DNA from: Trachythela sp. YZ-2020
Lineage: Eukaryota; Cnidaria; Anthozoa; Malacalcyonacea; Clavulariidae
Reading direction: 5' to 3'
Assembly (NCBI GenBank): GCA_016169945.1
Contig: JADLSH010000390.1
Coordinates: 744,001 to 808,000 of the forward strand
Length of the DNA stretch: 64,000 bases
Shown here one piece after another: positions 34,160 to 43,720 of this stretch. The number at the start of each line of letters is the position of its first letter. Position 1 is the stretch's first letter. The notes under the pieces were generated by a model. That model was given only the letters and a program-made list of their open reading frames with translations, ran no database searches and was not told the origin of the DNA. The translations under genes were made by a program, and so were the position numbers.

Positions 34160-35390
34160 GCTTTAATATACGTACTTAAGCTGAAATGCTATCAGTGCTC
34201 AACATAATTGCTTAATTCGTACAATACCACACGCGCCACAGCAGATTATCGCGCATTAACCGACTATGTCGGCTTACTTAACATGTAGCTCAGGTTACCA
34301 TACAAACTACCATAGACAAATAATCTTGTTTGTTTAATTGACAGGTACGTATATCTTTATTACCCGACATTATACCCGCAGTTTGGGCAATTTAAAAAAG
34401 TTGCTAATTTAATATACAACATTTTCTGACCTATCAGAATTCCGTAAAATCTTCCCCCACAGTACATTTCAAGTTGTTTTTTTAAGGTTGTGTCCTGACC
34501 ACGCCCTATCGTCGGGCAAAACGAACCACACCCCCACACCCCCTAATGTTTAGACCCAAGTTAAGCCCCTGAATCGCGCAAAACGATAACTTTGCTTGGA
34601 ACTGCATTTAATTACCAATACTGTAGCGTAAGACAGATTGCGTAAGAATGAATGGAATAAAGAAGAATTGAAGAATATATGTCGAGGCTATGCATGCATG
34701 TATAATGACACGCTTGTATTGTCGTAATTCTGCAGTATATGTCTATTATTACAAACTCTTCATTCAAGCTCGCCTCAAAGACTTGAATGACTTTGGAAAA
34801 ATAGGCAGTTATCAAATATCATGAAACTATTGATCACATCATTCAATTCTCGGATCAAACTATAAGGATCTCTGAGGCTGGCATATGATTGTTTAAATTG
34901 TAGGAAAGTAGGACTTACTGTTCAGTTAATCCGAAAATATCTATCCAGTGACACCCTGCACGAGTAATGTACTAATGTATATAACTTGATATTTTTATGC
35001 ACATTGACTAATATAGATTGAAAAATATCCATTGTTTAGAAGGTCTCACGAATTTTCTCAAAGACCATTTCCATATATATGTGGGCATGTGCAACATGGC
35101 TACCCATTTAACCACTTTGTATGCACAGTCCAAAACTATAATTGAACCAAAATTTGATCGCTTCGTACAGCAATTCGCTCCAAAAATTTCGTATTAAACT
35201 GCCTCAGACAAACACACCCAAAAGTGGTCAATATGGATAGACATTTTATGTTTTTAATTAATATTGTCATAATTCTGATCCAAAAAAACGGAACACATTT
35301 AATAAAAATATTTATATTATTTATGTATTCTATTCAAAACAGTATAAGATTTAGAAAAGATCTGAATATATACATAAATAATTTGTTTTA
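34160..35390. other. 5' flank of receptor gene, no gene recognised
   Basis: Upstream (minus-strand) flank of the receptor start codon. No clear TATA box and no conserved coding sequence. The region must contain the promoter, but I cannot place it. Confidence 0.4.
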
Positions 35391-35925
35391 ACGGTGGCTC
35401 CCTACACATCTATATAAGAGAGAAGATTTCCGATTTAGATCCGAATTTTCGACAATTATTATTTGTTTGAATAACAAAGAAAGTCTGACTTCAGTATACT
35501 AAAAACAATACCTAAAGAATTTGAAATTCTTCAAAAAAACATCCATAACTGCCATCGCTATGGCAACAATGACGTCTCAATATGGCGGTAATTTTGAATT
35601 TAACTCGAAAATGGAACTTCGGCGACCCCTATTTTTATGGCATAAAATGCTTTCGTTCAGTGTATTGAATTATTTTGAAGATTTTAAAAAATTCTGTCAT
35701 GCCAAATTTTCTTTAAAATAACAAAACGTGATTATTCGTTGTATCGTTAATTATTTTTGCCATCGAGGTTATTTGCGATTTAACTTACTTTACTAAATAT
35801 CAGCCACATTGAAACGTCATTACTCATTAGTTATTGTTTGATTTTTAACAAATAATAATTGTCAAAAAATGCAGATCTAAATCGGAAATCTTCCATTTTT
35901 TAGAAACTGTAGAGAGCCACCTTAA
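35391..35925. mobile_element. MITE, GGTGGCTCCCTAC family, longest copy
   Basis: A 535-bp element. The left end GGTGGCTCCCTACA... with GAAGATTTCCGATTTAGATC is mirrored by the right end ...GATCTAAATCGGAAATCTTC and a GGTGGCTCTCTAC complement. The interior has the GCTATGGCAACAATGACGTC block found in the other copies. Confidence 0.75.
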
Positions 35926-36304
35926 ATGGGTTCTGTTTTGTGTCTCAAAATTTGAAGACTGAAGTAGGAACAAAAACTGATGCATTTTATAAGGCATGTT
36001 AGACAAACATATATATATATTTAAAAAACTCATTAATAATTCATGAGGAAAAGACAAAGGAAATCACTACCGTGTCAGTGTTTTATATGTGATAAAAAAT
36101 CATGTTAATTTACATAAACTTTAGCTTTGATTTTCTCGGCTTAGATAATGTTTATTTTTAAAATTACTTCGCCAATGAACTCATAAGATGGGTCGTTTTT
36201 TAAGCCATTTAAAACACTCGCAGTTCGGCCTTTATCAGATCTAAAACACTCGGCTGCGCCTCGATGTTTTAAATCTGATAAAGACCTCTTGTGCGGTTTG
36301 TATA

Positions 36305-36635
36305 CAGGGTGTCCCAAAAAAAAGTGACACTATAGAAATTATCCTATTGTTATAATTTGAATGCCTGAGCACTATGCTAAACCCACAAGTGCATAAACTT
36401 CTGCTTCTGGAATTTATGGTAATACCATAAAAATCAAATTACATGTAAATCATATGATCAGTTGGAGTAACAACAATGGTTCAATTGACTACAGAGCAAC
36501 GAGTATTTGTTGTAACACAATTTACCCTAATACCGAATTTTATTAAATTCCCAGGTGTGTAATCACGCGCGTTTAAGAGCGGTTTAAGAACAATGAGATA
36601 ATTTCTATAGTGTCACTTTTTTTTGGGACACCCTG
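36305..36635. mobile_element. mariner-type MITE with remnant transposase start
   Basis: Ends CAGGGTGTCCCAAAAAAAAG and its perfect complement extend to about 40 bp and are flanked by TA. CAGGGTGTCCCA is a common terminus of mariner/IS630-type elements. Inside, ATG at 36,476 begins MVQLTTEQRVFVVTQF, which looks like the N-terminal helix-turn-helix of such transposases, then breaks off. It is therefore an internal deletion derivative of a transposase-bearing element. Confidence 0.8.
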
Positions 36636-36670
36636 TATATTACATATATATATTTTCGCTTACCTCAAAA

Positions 36671-36716
36671 CTTGTCTGCAACAGGCTGTTTCATCTGTAA
36701 AAGAATCATCAGGCAG
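36671..36716 (-). ncRNA. Candidate hammerhead ribozyme at PLE 3' end
   Basis: Minus strand: CTGC-CTGATGA, a short stem II (TCT/AGA), GAAA, a 3-bp stem III (ACA/TGT with loop GCC), T at the cleavage position, then GCAG pairing back to CTGC. Core residues match the type I hammerhead consensus. Confidence 0.6.
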
Positions 36717-36742
36717 TAACAAGTATCGAAAGAAATGACCGC

Positions 36743-38050
36743 TTATATGCTTCCTGCCGGAACGTATTTACGTGGGGGTGTATGTGGGAGACAATGTGTG
36801 CATGCATGGCTTTGTTTGCGTTGTTTACGATGACGACACCGTGAAATTATTTCAGCTCTTTTGTTGAGTAAACAATTCTTGTTTTTTTCTTTCAAAATAC
36901 AAAATTTTTCTTCTAAACATAAATTGCATCGTTTTGATCCTCCCGTGTACGAAATAGAATGTTTTAAAATTTGCCAATTAATACTGAAATCCTTATTGTT
37001 TTCTTTCAATGTCCAAATATATTTCGAAAGTTCCGTGTCGTTTGCATGCTTTTTATGCTGAAAAGATTTAGTGTGGTTGGCCAATCGCTCTTTGAATGTG
37101 GTTGCAGTCATGCCAATGTAATTTTTGATCGTGTTTGTGTTGCTTACTGTGACTGTTGCTTTGTATACTATGTCCCTAGTCATGCATTGTTTTTGAAGCG
37201 GGCAAATGGTGTTTTCTCTACAACTGCAATTGGCAGTGTCCCTGTCCTGTGGCTTGTTATTCCTAGATATGCGTGCATTGTGTTTAGTGATTACTGACTT
37301 GACATTGTTCATGCAGCTGTAACTTACTTTAACTGTATTTCTGTTAAAAATTTTATGGAGCTTGTGGTGCGGTGGAAAATGTTTGTCAATTAGACTAAGG
37401 AAATTACGTCCTATGTTTGTGCTAACACTCTTGCTAAATGGTGGGTTGAACCAAATGATATTGCGTTGCCTATTCCTGCGTTGTTGTTGCGGTGTGTGCT
37501 GAGTGTAGCTAAGTTCATGATTAAAGCTGCTATGCCAAAGTGCGTTCTGATATATGGGTGCAGATTCCTGAAAAGTTTGCTCATCTGATGAAAGAAGTGC
37601 GATGCGCTTGTTAATTGATGCAGGTAGTTGCCTTGTGATGCTCGGTGGGTGATTAGAGTGCATATTTATGTATAGTGGATCGTCATTGGGCTTCCTATAG
37701 GGCCTATATTTTCCATTGTTAAGGTCGAAAGTTACATCTAAAAAGTTTACTATGCGTAAATTTGATTCGGCGGTAATTTTTAGGTCAAACTGCTCGAAAA
37801 TTTTGTGGAAATCTTTTCTTGTTTTGTCTGCTAAACGTGCTGATTTACTTTTTATAATAGCCAAACCGTCATCTCTATATAGGCCGATGCTTTCTTTGCC
37901 AGATTTCTTACTCAGGTGGTTTAAAATGAAAAGGCCTACTAACCCACAAATTTCCGCGCCGTCGAAACTGCCCATGGTAACGTCAAACAAACTCTTGCTA
38001 TCTTTTTTTATCCATGAAATTCCGTGTAGGTTTAGGTCTACGAAACGCAA
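36743..38050 (-). CDS. Penelope-like RT (C-terminal part) with GIY-YIG endonuclease
   Basis: 435 codons open to the stop. The start is truncated, so the N-terminal half of the RT is missing. Near residue 58 is YRDDGL, the RT catalytic motif C in Penelope style. Further down, CSCRENTICPLQKQC (Cys-rich) leads into the GIY-YIG domain: YIGMTATTFKERLANHTKSF, then KYIWTLKEN and CNLCLEEKFCIL...LLNKRAEI. The order RT-linker-GIY-YIG, with a Cys-rich motif before the nuclease, is diagnostic. No internal stops, so the insertion is fairly young although it cannot be autonomous. Confidence 0.9.
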   Translation of the reverse strand: MRFVDLNLHGISWIKKDSKSLFDVTMGSFDGAEICGLVGLFILNHLSKKSGKESIGLYRDDGLAIIKSKSARLADKTRKDFHKIFEQFDLKITAESNLRIVNFLDVTFDLNNGKYRPYRKPNDDPLYINMHSNHPPSITRQLPASINKRIALLSSDEQTFQESAPIYQNALWHSSFNHELSYTQHTPQQQRRNRQRNIIWFNPPFSKSVSTNIGRNFLSLIDKHFPPHHKLHKIFNRNTVKVSYSCMNNVKSVITKHNARISRNNKPQDRDTANCSCRENTICPLQKQCMTRDIVYKATVTVSNTNTIKNYIGMTATTFKERLANHTKSFQHKKHANDTELSKYIWTLKENNKDFSINWQILKHSISYTGGSKRCNLCLEEKFCILKEKNKNCLLNKRAEIISRCRHRKQRKQSHACTHCLPHTPPRKYVPAGSI

Positions 38051-38194
38051 AGAGTGCTCGACAACATGGTCTGCAACAGGCTACAGGCTGTTTCATCTGT
38101 AAAAGAATCATCAGGTCTGCAACAGGCTGTTTCATCTGTAAAAGAATCATCAGGCAGTCTTCACTAATACGTACCTGTATTGGTTACAGTATTG

Positions 38195-38286
38195 GCTTCA
38201 CTGCCTGATGATTCTTTTACAGATGAAACAGCCTGTTGCAGACCTGATGATTCTTTTACAGATGAAACAGCCTGTTGCAGACAAGT
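38195..38286 (+). ncRNA. Tandem candidate hammerhead ribozymes (plus-strand inverted copies)
   Basis: Two 39-bp units, cores CTGATGA at 38,205 and 38,244 with GAAA at 38,225 and 38,264. Around them CTTCACTGC (38,196-38,204) can pair with GCAGACAAG (38,277-38,285) as stem I with an internal CA/AC loop. The U.U closing pair of stem II and the very short stem III would make it a weak or dimer-dependent ribozyme. Confidence 0.55.
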
Positions 38287-38412
38287 TTTGAGGTAAGCGA
38301 AAATATAATATATATATATATATATATTTCACATTAAACCGAGAACTAGGGAATACAACTCATTTTTGTGAAGACATAAAAACGTAGCAACAGAAAGTTT
38401 CAACAATTAACC

Positions 38413-38418
38413 TTTATT
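38413..38418 (-). terminator. Polyadenylation signal AATAAA of the DNRLRE-like gene
   Basis: Canonical hexamer on the minus strand, about 73 bp after the stop codon. Confidence 0.7.
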
Positions 38419-38490
38419 TAAAAAGCAAATTTAGAGGTTACACAAAATGAAAAGGATTCTAAGTTAATGTTGTGATAATACAAAGTTTTC

Positions 38491-39225
38491 TTATACGGCA
38501 GGACCTATTCCTCCTCCTCCTCCCACAGGAACTATACCACCAAACCCACCATTACCACCGGACGAATTAGACTCACAGGTCACCCGGATGTAAGGATGGC
38601 GCCATGTAAATCGTTCAGCATTGCTATAAAAACGAAAATCTCTTCCTTGTCGGTGCTCATTCGTTGCTCGGATGAGAAGACCAAAGTCTGCTTGACCATT
38701 TTTCCAGTTTCGTACAGCGCTTGTAATGTCGATGGTATAAAAACCAGCATGGCTTACTCCGGGGTTGATGGTAACACCATAACTTGTGGGTGTGGCAAAT
38801 GCATCGGAACCGAGATTTAACCATGGTTGATCCCAGTAGTAATTATTGTAACGTTTTGTGCTGGTTGCTTGAGATTCACTCCAATATTTCAACACTTGGT
38901 GGGCGACAATTCGACGTGGGAATTTACGTACTTGAGTCTCGGACATGAAGCTTGCTTTGTGTGCGTATGCATAGTAGAGGTAGAGATCTGCTTTCTTCAC
39001 ACGGTCACAGCCACGGACTTGCAAAGGGTGGAAACGTACAAGACTGCGTTTCAAGGGATAGCCAGGGTGTGTTCCAACAATGAGATACTTTAGGTAATTA
39101 AAGTTAGTCGAGCCTCGTTCTAAGGTGACATCTTGAACAACTTGAAGTCTAGTGTGGAATTGTCTTCCTGTCACAATGGTACAAGCGGCCAGAGCGAAAA
39201 CCGCTATGGTCATTAAGGATTTCAT
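38491..39225 (-). CDS. Secreted DNRLRE-domain-like protein
   Basis: Single-exon frame of 244 codons with Met at 39,225. Residues 1-20 form a signal peptide (MKSLMTIAVFALAACTIVTG). The body resembles DNRLRE-type beta-sandwich domains: TLERGSTNFNYLKYLIVG near the start, SLVRFHPL, KADLYLYY, AHQVLKYWSES, then TIDITSAVRNWKNGQADFG and a closing RHPYIRVTC. The tail is Gly-rich (GGNGGFGGIVPVGGGGG), suggesting a structural or matrix role. In this family extracellular adhesion or matrix functions are usual; the exact role here is unknown. AATAAA lies downstream on the minus strand at 38,413-38,418. Codon use looks normal and there are no frameshifts. Confidence 0.85.
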   Translation of the reverse strand: MKSLMTIAVFALAACTIVTGRQFHTRLQVVQDVTLERGSTNFNYLKYLIVGTHPGYPLKRSLVRFHPLQVRGCDRVKKADLYLYYAYAHKASFMSETQVRKFPRRIVAHQVLKYWSESQATSTKRYNNYYWDQPWLNLGSDAFATPTSYGVTINPGVSHAGFYTIDITSAVRNWKNGQADFGLLIRATNEHRQGRDFRFYSNAERFTWRHPYIRVTCESNSSGGNGGFGGIVPVGGGGGIGPAV

Positions 39226-39299
39226 CTTTCAAAATGGTATACCTATATACAATATAACAAGAACATATATATCAAAATACTTAAATATGAAGTTATGAA

Positions 39300-39860
39300 A
39301 ACTTATCCGCAGTTATGATGCATGCAGTATATATTTCATACCAAATGCCTTATAAAGACCTTTTCTTAATGAAAAGCATCCACTTTTTACAAACATTTTT
39401 GCGTGGTTTAAGATCGACTACAAAACAACACACATGCATTGCCCATGTTGACATGTATACAGCCAAGGGGGGTAAAGGAGCTATAAGAATGATAAGAAAT
39501 TTACAAAGAGAGAATTTACAACTTCAGTTATTGTAGAACAGAACGTTTTAAAGGCAGCCCACTAGTGCATGCGATTGACAGATACAATGAGAGCATTATT
39601 TATATATATATATATATATTTAATACAGACTATAACAGATGTAGTGTACGTAGTTCTTATTAGTTTTTAATATTGGTTCATAGATGTAATATAGATTCTA
39701 AAATGATGTATACACATATAGAATGCTTAATTCAAACGAATATAAACTTCAAAAAGGTAAACTGTTTTATTTCAAACTTTAGATCTGAAACGCGAGGAAT
39801 ACGTTTTTATACACGGTTTATTTCTTAATATCGGGTACGTTTTTTAAACCAGTCCTCTCA
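39300..39860. other. No gene recognised
   Basis: Upstream flank of the DNRLRE-like gene, with a short (TA)n run near 39,600. No coding signal that I trust. Confidence 0.4.
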
Positions 39861-40091
39861 TGCATACATTAGGGACCTGTCATTATTTATGGCCGGGGTG
39901 GGGCCCGAAGAGAAAATGGTGGGGTAAATGAAAAAATAAGCATGTGTTAGGTTGGGTAAATTTTTTTTTAGAAGGGACAAGGTTGGGTAACAAATTTTTT
40001 TAATATTTATATTAAAGTATTATATTAAAAAGGATATAGGTATAGATATATACATATACAGTAGACAATGTCATTCAACAAAGTCGCATGT

Positions 40092-40877
40092 TCAAATGTC
40101 ATCATCAGTTAAAATGTCATCATCTGTTAAAATGTCAATTGAAACATCATCCTCGTCACTACTATTAATTTCAATCTCAGGATTCTTGTTCCTTGATTGT
40201 AATAATAATTCTCTTCTTCTTTTCGCCTTCGATTTCTGTTCGACTTTCCTTCTCCGTTTTCTCTTTCGTTCACTTGTTTCTACGTCACTTTTCTGGAATC
40301 TTTTTTCCAATTGGTGAACAACATGTTCAACATCAAGAAGTATTCGTTCAGCTTCTTTGATCATATTCCCCATTTTCGAAGCAAAATTCTCAACAAACAT
40401 CATCTCATTGCTTGCCCATGTCTTCGGTTTAAAATCAGAATCAAACAACTCTTTCTTTCTAGCCAGCAGCTTCTCGAATTCCTTCATCACTTTCATTGTA
40501 GAATTCATGTGAGCCAGTGCTCTCTGGCTCTTACCAACATCTTCCGCTTTCACTGTTGTGGGAAATTCTCGATATCGAGCACAGTTAATGTTCTCTTTTG
40601 GGATAGTACCTTCTTTGTACGCATCAACAATCTTCTCAACTTTGCTGACATTGGACGTTATCTCCCACCGGAACCTTCGTTGGCCATCTAGGTATGCTTG
40701 GAACCTAGACTGCTTCCCAGCATAAGCAGCATCATAAACTTCTTTTGTGATGGAGTTAAAATATTTAAGCCTGTCTGTCTTGACAGTTGGTATGAGGAAT
40801 TTTTTCCAGGGCTCTTCTTGAATGTGTGCTGGCAGTAGCACCCAACACAAACTTTCCACCAGCGAAAGTAATTGCTA
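40092..40877 (-). CDS. Unknown basic coiled-coil protein (exon) inside the TIR element
   Basis: The open frame starts after a plausible acceptor (TTAAATAG at 40,878), so it is probably a 3' exon and not a complete gene. About 261 codons: QLLSLVESLCWVLLPAH..., a region with FRWEITSNVSKVEKIVDAYK, long helices (MKVMKEFEKLLARKKELF), a strongly basic stretch (SERKRKRRRKVEQKSKAKRR, nuclear-localisation-like) and an acidic tail with two copies of DILTDDD. I do not recognise the family. Helical plus basic content would suit a DNA-associated protein. It may join the SAM exon upstream, but that exon's own stop codon argues against this. Confidence 0.55.
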
Positions 40878-41137
40878 TTTAACATAAAAATAAAATAACT
40901 ATGTCAAAATTAACGTTCAAACATGTGATGTCACTGGCTTTCTTCAAGTTTCAAAACTGCTGTCGATGTGCAACCAAATATGTGACTATAAACAAACTTG
41001 TTGATCACGTATTTAAAAGCAAATATAAAATTATAAATAAAGAATTATTACTGATGTATGTGCACTTACTCTTTTGCACTTTTTTCGGTTGAGTATAAAC
41101 TTGAGTTTTCCCACGGCTGGAATATACATGTACATCT

Positions 41138-41341
41138 TTATTGTAAAGCACAGTAATTCTTGAATTTTAGCAGATGGCCCGGTTTTACTGAAAGGCCGAC
41201 TGAAATAAACATATCCTGTTGTTCTTCGTCAGTCAATGATTGAAGAAGCTCCCGATCATCATAGCCAGTATCTTTAAACTTGTCTAAATATTCACTTAGG
41301 TTCACGGAGTTGAGGAATTCCTCGATATTTGATGTCGCCAT
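41138..41341 (-). CDS. SAM-domain small protein inside the TIR element
   Basis: 67 codons from ATG at 41,341, chosen over an upstream Met at 41,488 because AACATGGCG is a good start context and the domain begins right there. IEEFLNSVNLSEYLDKFKD, ELLQSLTDEEQQDMF and GLSVKPGHLLKFKNY give the complete five-helix sterile-alpha-motif pattern. The stop TAA overlaps an AATAAAG polyadenylation-like hexamer. SAM domains mediate protein-protein oligomerisation; here it could multimerise a cargo or transposition protein. Confidence 0.7.
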   Translation of the reverse strand: MATSNIEEFLNSVNLSEYLDKFKDTGYDDRELLQSLTDEEQQDMFISVGLSVKPGHLLKFKNYCALQ

Positions 41342-41460
41342 GTTGTGTATGTCACATGGTTGGAATTCGGCTATAGCCTGCGAACAGGCGCCACCTAAAA
41401 TAATTTCAAAATGCGTCGCGGTCCGCGGAAGCGAAAGAAAGCATGGCACTAGGCATTGTA

Positions 41461-42345
41461 ATGGCGGATTCCGGCGACGTTTATTCAAATTCGGGTAAGT
41501 TTGAATATCAAATATATTTGAATTGCAAATATATCAAAGTATTTATATTTTGAATAATGTTGGATCTCATCATTGTAAATTGACATTATAATATCACATC
41601 AACATTCTTAGATTTGAAACTCACTCTGTACCATTTACACCATTCATTATATAATATGGAACATACATACATACATACACAATTACATAAAGGACACAAC
41701 ATACCAAATATTTAACGCCAGTGGAGGTTCTATTACCTATTCTTATAATACAATATAACTACCAACATGCAATACACAATCTATATAAAGACCTGTTATT
41801 TAAAGGCTGTATGATATACAGTGCAGGCTATTCACATGCCTTTTGGACTTTCTACAGCACGGTCTAGTTTTCAGACCCTCAAGATTGTTTAAAAGCCATC
41901 TACACCATTCATTATATAATATGGAACATACATACATACATACACATTTACATAAAGGACACAACATACCAATTATTTAACGCCAGTGGAGGTTCTATTA
42001 CCTATTCTTGTAATACAATATGTCAAAAAGAATTATGTTGCAAGTTATGTTCTACATCTAACTAATCTTCGACATGGAAAAAATATAAGATCAAAGCAAA
42101 GAACTAAAGATAAGTCTGAAAGAGATAAGAAGAGTTATGATGATTATAATTGGCTGGATTTGGTGCTAAACAGGGAATTGAAAAATTTTAAAGTTGCGGA
42201 ACTGGATAAATATCTTCACGAAAACAAACTGAAAAAGCAAGGGAAGAAGGCAGACAAGATTAATGCCATTACAGTGGATGTCCTAAGAAAAAAACAAAAT
42301 GATGTCATTCAGGAGGCTATTCAGGAAAACACCATTAACAGATGA
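41461..42345 (+). CDS. SAP-domain gene, two exons, with a likely frameshift
   Basis: A first exon starts at ATG 41,461 (MADSGDVYSNS) and ends at a good donor, G|GTAAGT (41,494). An acceptor at AACGCCAG (41,986) restores frame. The second exon encodes a basic region (RSKQRTKDKSERDKKSYDDY) and then LKNFKVAELDKYLHENKLKK with ADKINAITVDVL, a SAP-type helix-turn-helix that binds AT-rich DNA. Translation stops at 42,343. The next frame (42,299-42,523) continues with an acidic tail (TDDSDSDEDVVLEVFG) and VVKTRYGRHAGHW, so one base seems lost or gained near 42,330. Alternatively an intron is missed. Confidence 0.55.
41633..42020 (+). repeat. Direct duplication of ~130 bp (two copies)
   Basis: 41,633-41,762 and 41,891-42,020 are near-identical, including the CATACATACATACATACA run and the AACGCCAGTGGAGG block. 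Each copy therefore carries its own possible splice acceptor for the SAP gene. Confidence 0.85.
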
Positions 42346-42929
42346 TAGTGATAGTGATGAAGATGTTGTCTTAGAAGTGTTTGGTGATGAAAGTGGTGTA
42401 GAAAGTGATGCCACTATCAATGAAGATGCAGACTTTGACACTGATGATGACACTCTCCCACTTGTTGTTAAAACTCGCTATGGCCGCCATGCTGGACACT
42501 GGAACTTGTACCAGTTACAATAAAGTACAGTACACCTTTGGTATTCAGGTATTCTTTTATAATAAATTTAAATTGAATGTGCCGGAGATTTGTCTTTGAC
42601 CAGTTAAATTACTAGGTGTGCCAGCTATAGTAATAAAAGCAGTATTTTTCAAAAAGCTATCTATGGCAGTATAAGGGTTTATATAATAAAGTACTATAGG
42701 GTGGGGTAAATTGTTTTCCCTTCCTTTCAAAGGTTGGGTTGAAGAATTTTCTGTTCTAAAAAAGGTTGGGTTCAATTTTTTTTAGGGTTTGAAATATTTT
42801 CTCTTCGGGCCCCACCCCGGCCATAAATAATGACAGGTCCCTTAGGGACAAAATTAAGCATGTTATAACATGATATCATTCATGCAAAGAATGATGTCGA
42901 GCCTAAGAATGTAAATAACTAAAGCAAAT

Positions 42930-42993
42930 TGTATACCTCAATATTTTACTCCACTTTTGCATGGAGTCAATTTGACTCCCTGAAATTAACAGT
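42930..42993 (-). repeat. Orphan CACTG-type terminus
   Basis: On the minus strand the sequence starts CACTGTTAATTTCAGGGAGT and contains AGTCAAATTGACTCC palindromes, like the subterminal repeats of the 7.4-kb element at 45,773. The opposite end was not found. Confidence 0.35.
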
Positions 42994-43449
42994 GTATATA
43001 AAAATATAACTGCTATACTTACAAATTAATTTTGTCTTTGACTATCTTTTGACTTGATCTGATAGTTGTTCTTGATGTCCAATGTGTCCGTGATACTGAG
43101 ATATCGAGCAAAATCCTGTGCTTATATATCCAACGTTGGCGGCCAGGTTAATGACGTCACATTGCGTGAGCACGCAAACTGGAAGTGGTACGTTCTTGTG
43201 GTACTTTTGTTTCAAAGTATACCAAGTTTCGTCATTCTACAACATCACCATGAGTGTTCAGAGCTACTTTGAATTTGTTGCATGGAATCTAGAATTCTGT
43301 TTGAAACCTGCCAAAATGACAGTATATAAAACTTATTAATATACTGTTCATTAAATTTGATTAAAGGAAACTTATAATAGGTGATTTACTGAATCAATAT
43401 TAAGGCACAAGGTCTAAAGCGTTTAAATTAAAGCGATCAAATCACATAC

Positions 43450-43530
43450 CGGGTGTCCCAAAAAACGTCGGTATTAAGTTATGCAACGTATTCAAAAATG
43501 TTAATTAATGAATAATTTTAGTATTGCAAT
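43450..43530. repeat. Single mariner-like terminus
   Basis: CCGGGTGTCCCAAAAAACGT resembles the CAGGGTGTCCCA ends used by the MITE at 36,305. The second end is not visible. Confidence 0.35.
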
Positions 43531-43648
43531 TTTGACTGAGATATATATTGATGGTTAATTAACTGGTTATTACAAATATAACCATGCATAAAGAACAAAT
43601 CAATTCATCTCGGAAGGAAGAGGGTTGTTGTAATGAATTAAAAGTGGC

Positions 43649-43720
43649 ATGATAAGTTAGCGTCCTCCGCGAGCATCTCCATGACGTCCATGGGGGCCTG
43701 CGGAGGAGGCTAATGATAAG
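43649..43720. repeat. Tiny foldback flanked by TGATAAG direct repeats
   Basis: TTAGCGTCCTCCGC and GCGGAGGAGGCTAA form a GC-rich hairpin of about 58 bp, flanked on both sides by TGATAAG. Confidence 0.55.

Larger units (their letters stand above)
36650..38290 (-). mobile_element. Penelope-like retroelement, 5'-truncated, with inverted terminal HHR repeats
   Basis: The coding body (36,743-38,050) is framed by copies of a ~40-bp unit containing CTGATGATTCTTTTACAGAT: one at the 3' end (36,671-36,716, minus), two in tandem at the 5' end (38,070-38,157, minus), and two more inverted on the plus strand (38,205-38,282). Terminal pseudo-LTR pieces in direct and inverted orientation beside a 5'-truncated body are typical of Penelope-like insertions. 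Confidence 0.82.
39872..42841. mobile_element. 2,970-bp TIR element carrying SAM- and SAP-domain genes
   Basis: Perfect 46-bp inverted termini (39,872-39,917 and 42,796-42,841) start GGGACCTGTCATTATTTATG. TTA occurs on both flanks (39,869-39,871 and 42,842-42,844), a 3-bp duplication as made by PIF/Harbinger or CACTA transposases. Inside the TIRs, GGTTGGGTAA-type subterminal repeats follow at both ends. The cargo is a minus-strand coiled-coil ORF, a minus-strand SAM ORF and a plus-strand SAP gene. No DDE transposase motif was seen, so it is either non-autonomous or uses an unrecognised protein. Confidence 0.88.

Noticed and set aside
37716..38102. 128-codon plus-strand frame opposite the Penelope ORF
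   Set aside because: Shadow of the RT/GIY-YIG frame, which has family motifs on the minus strand.
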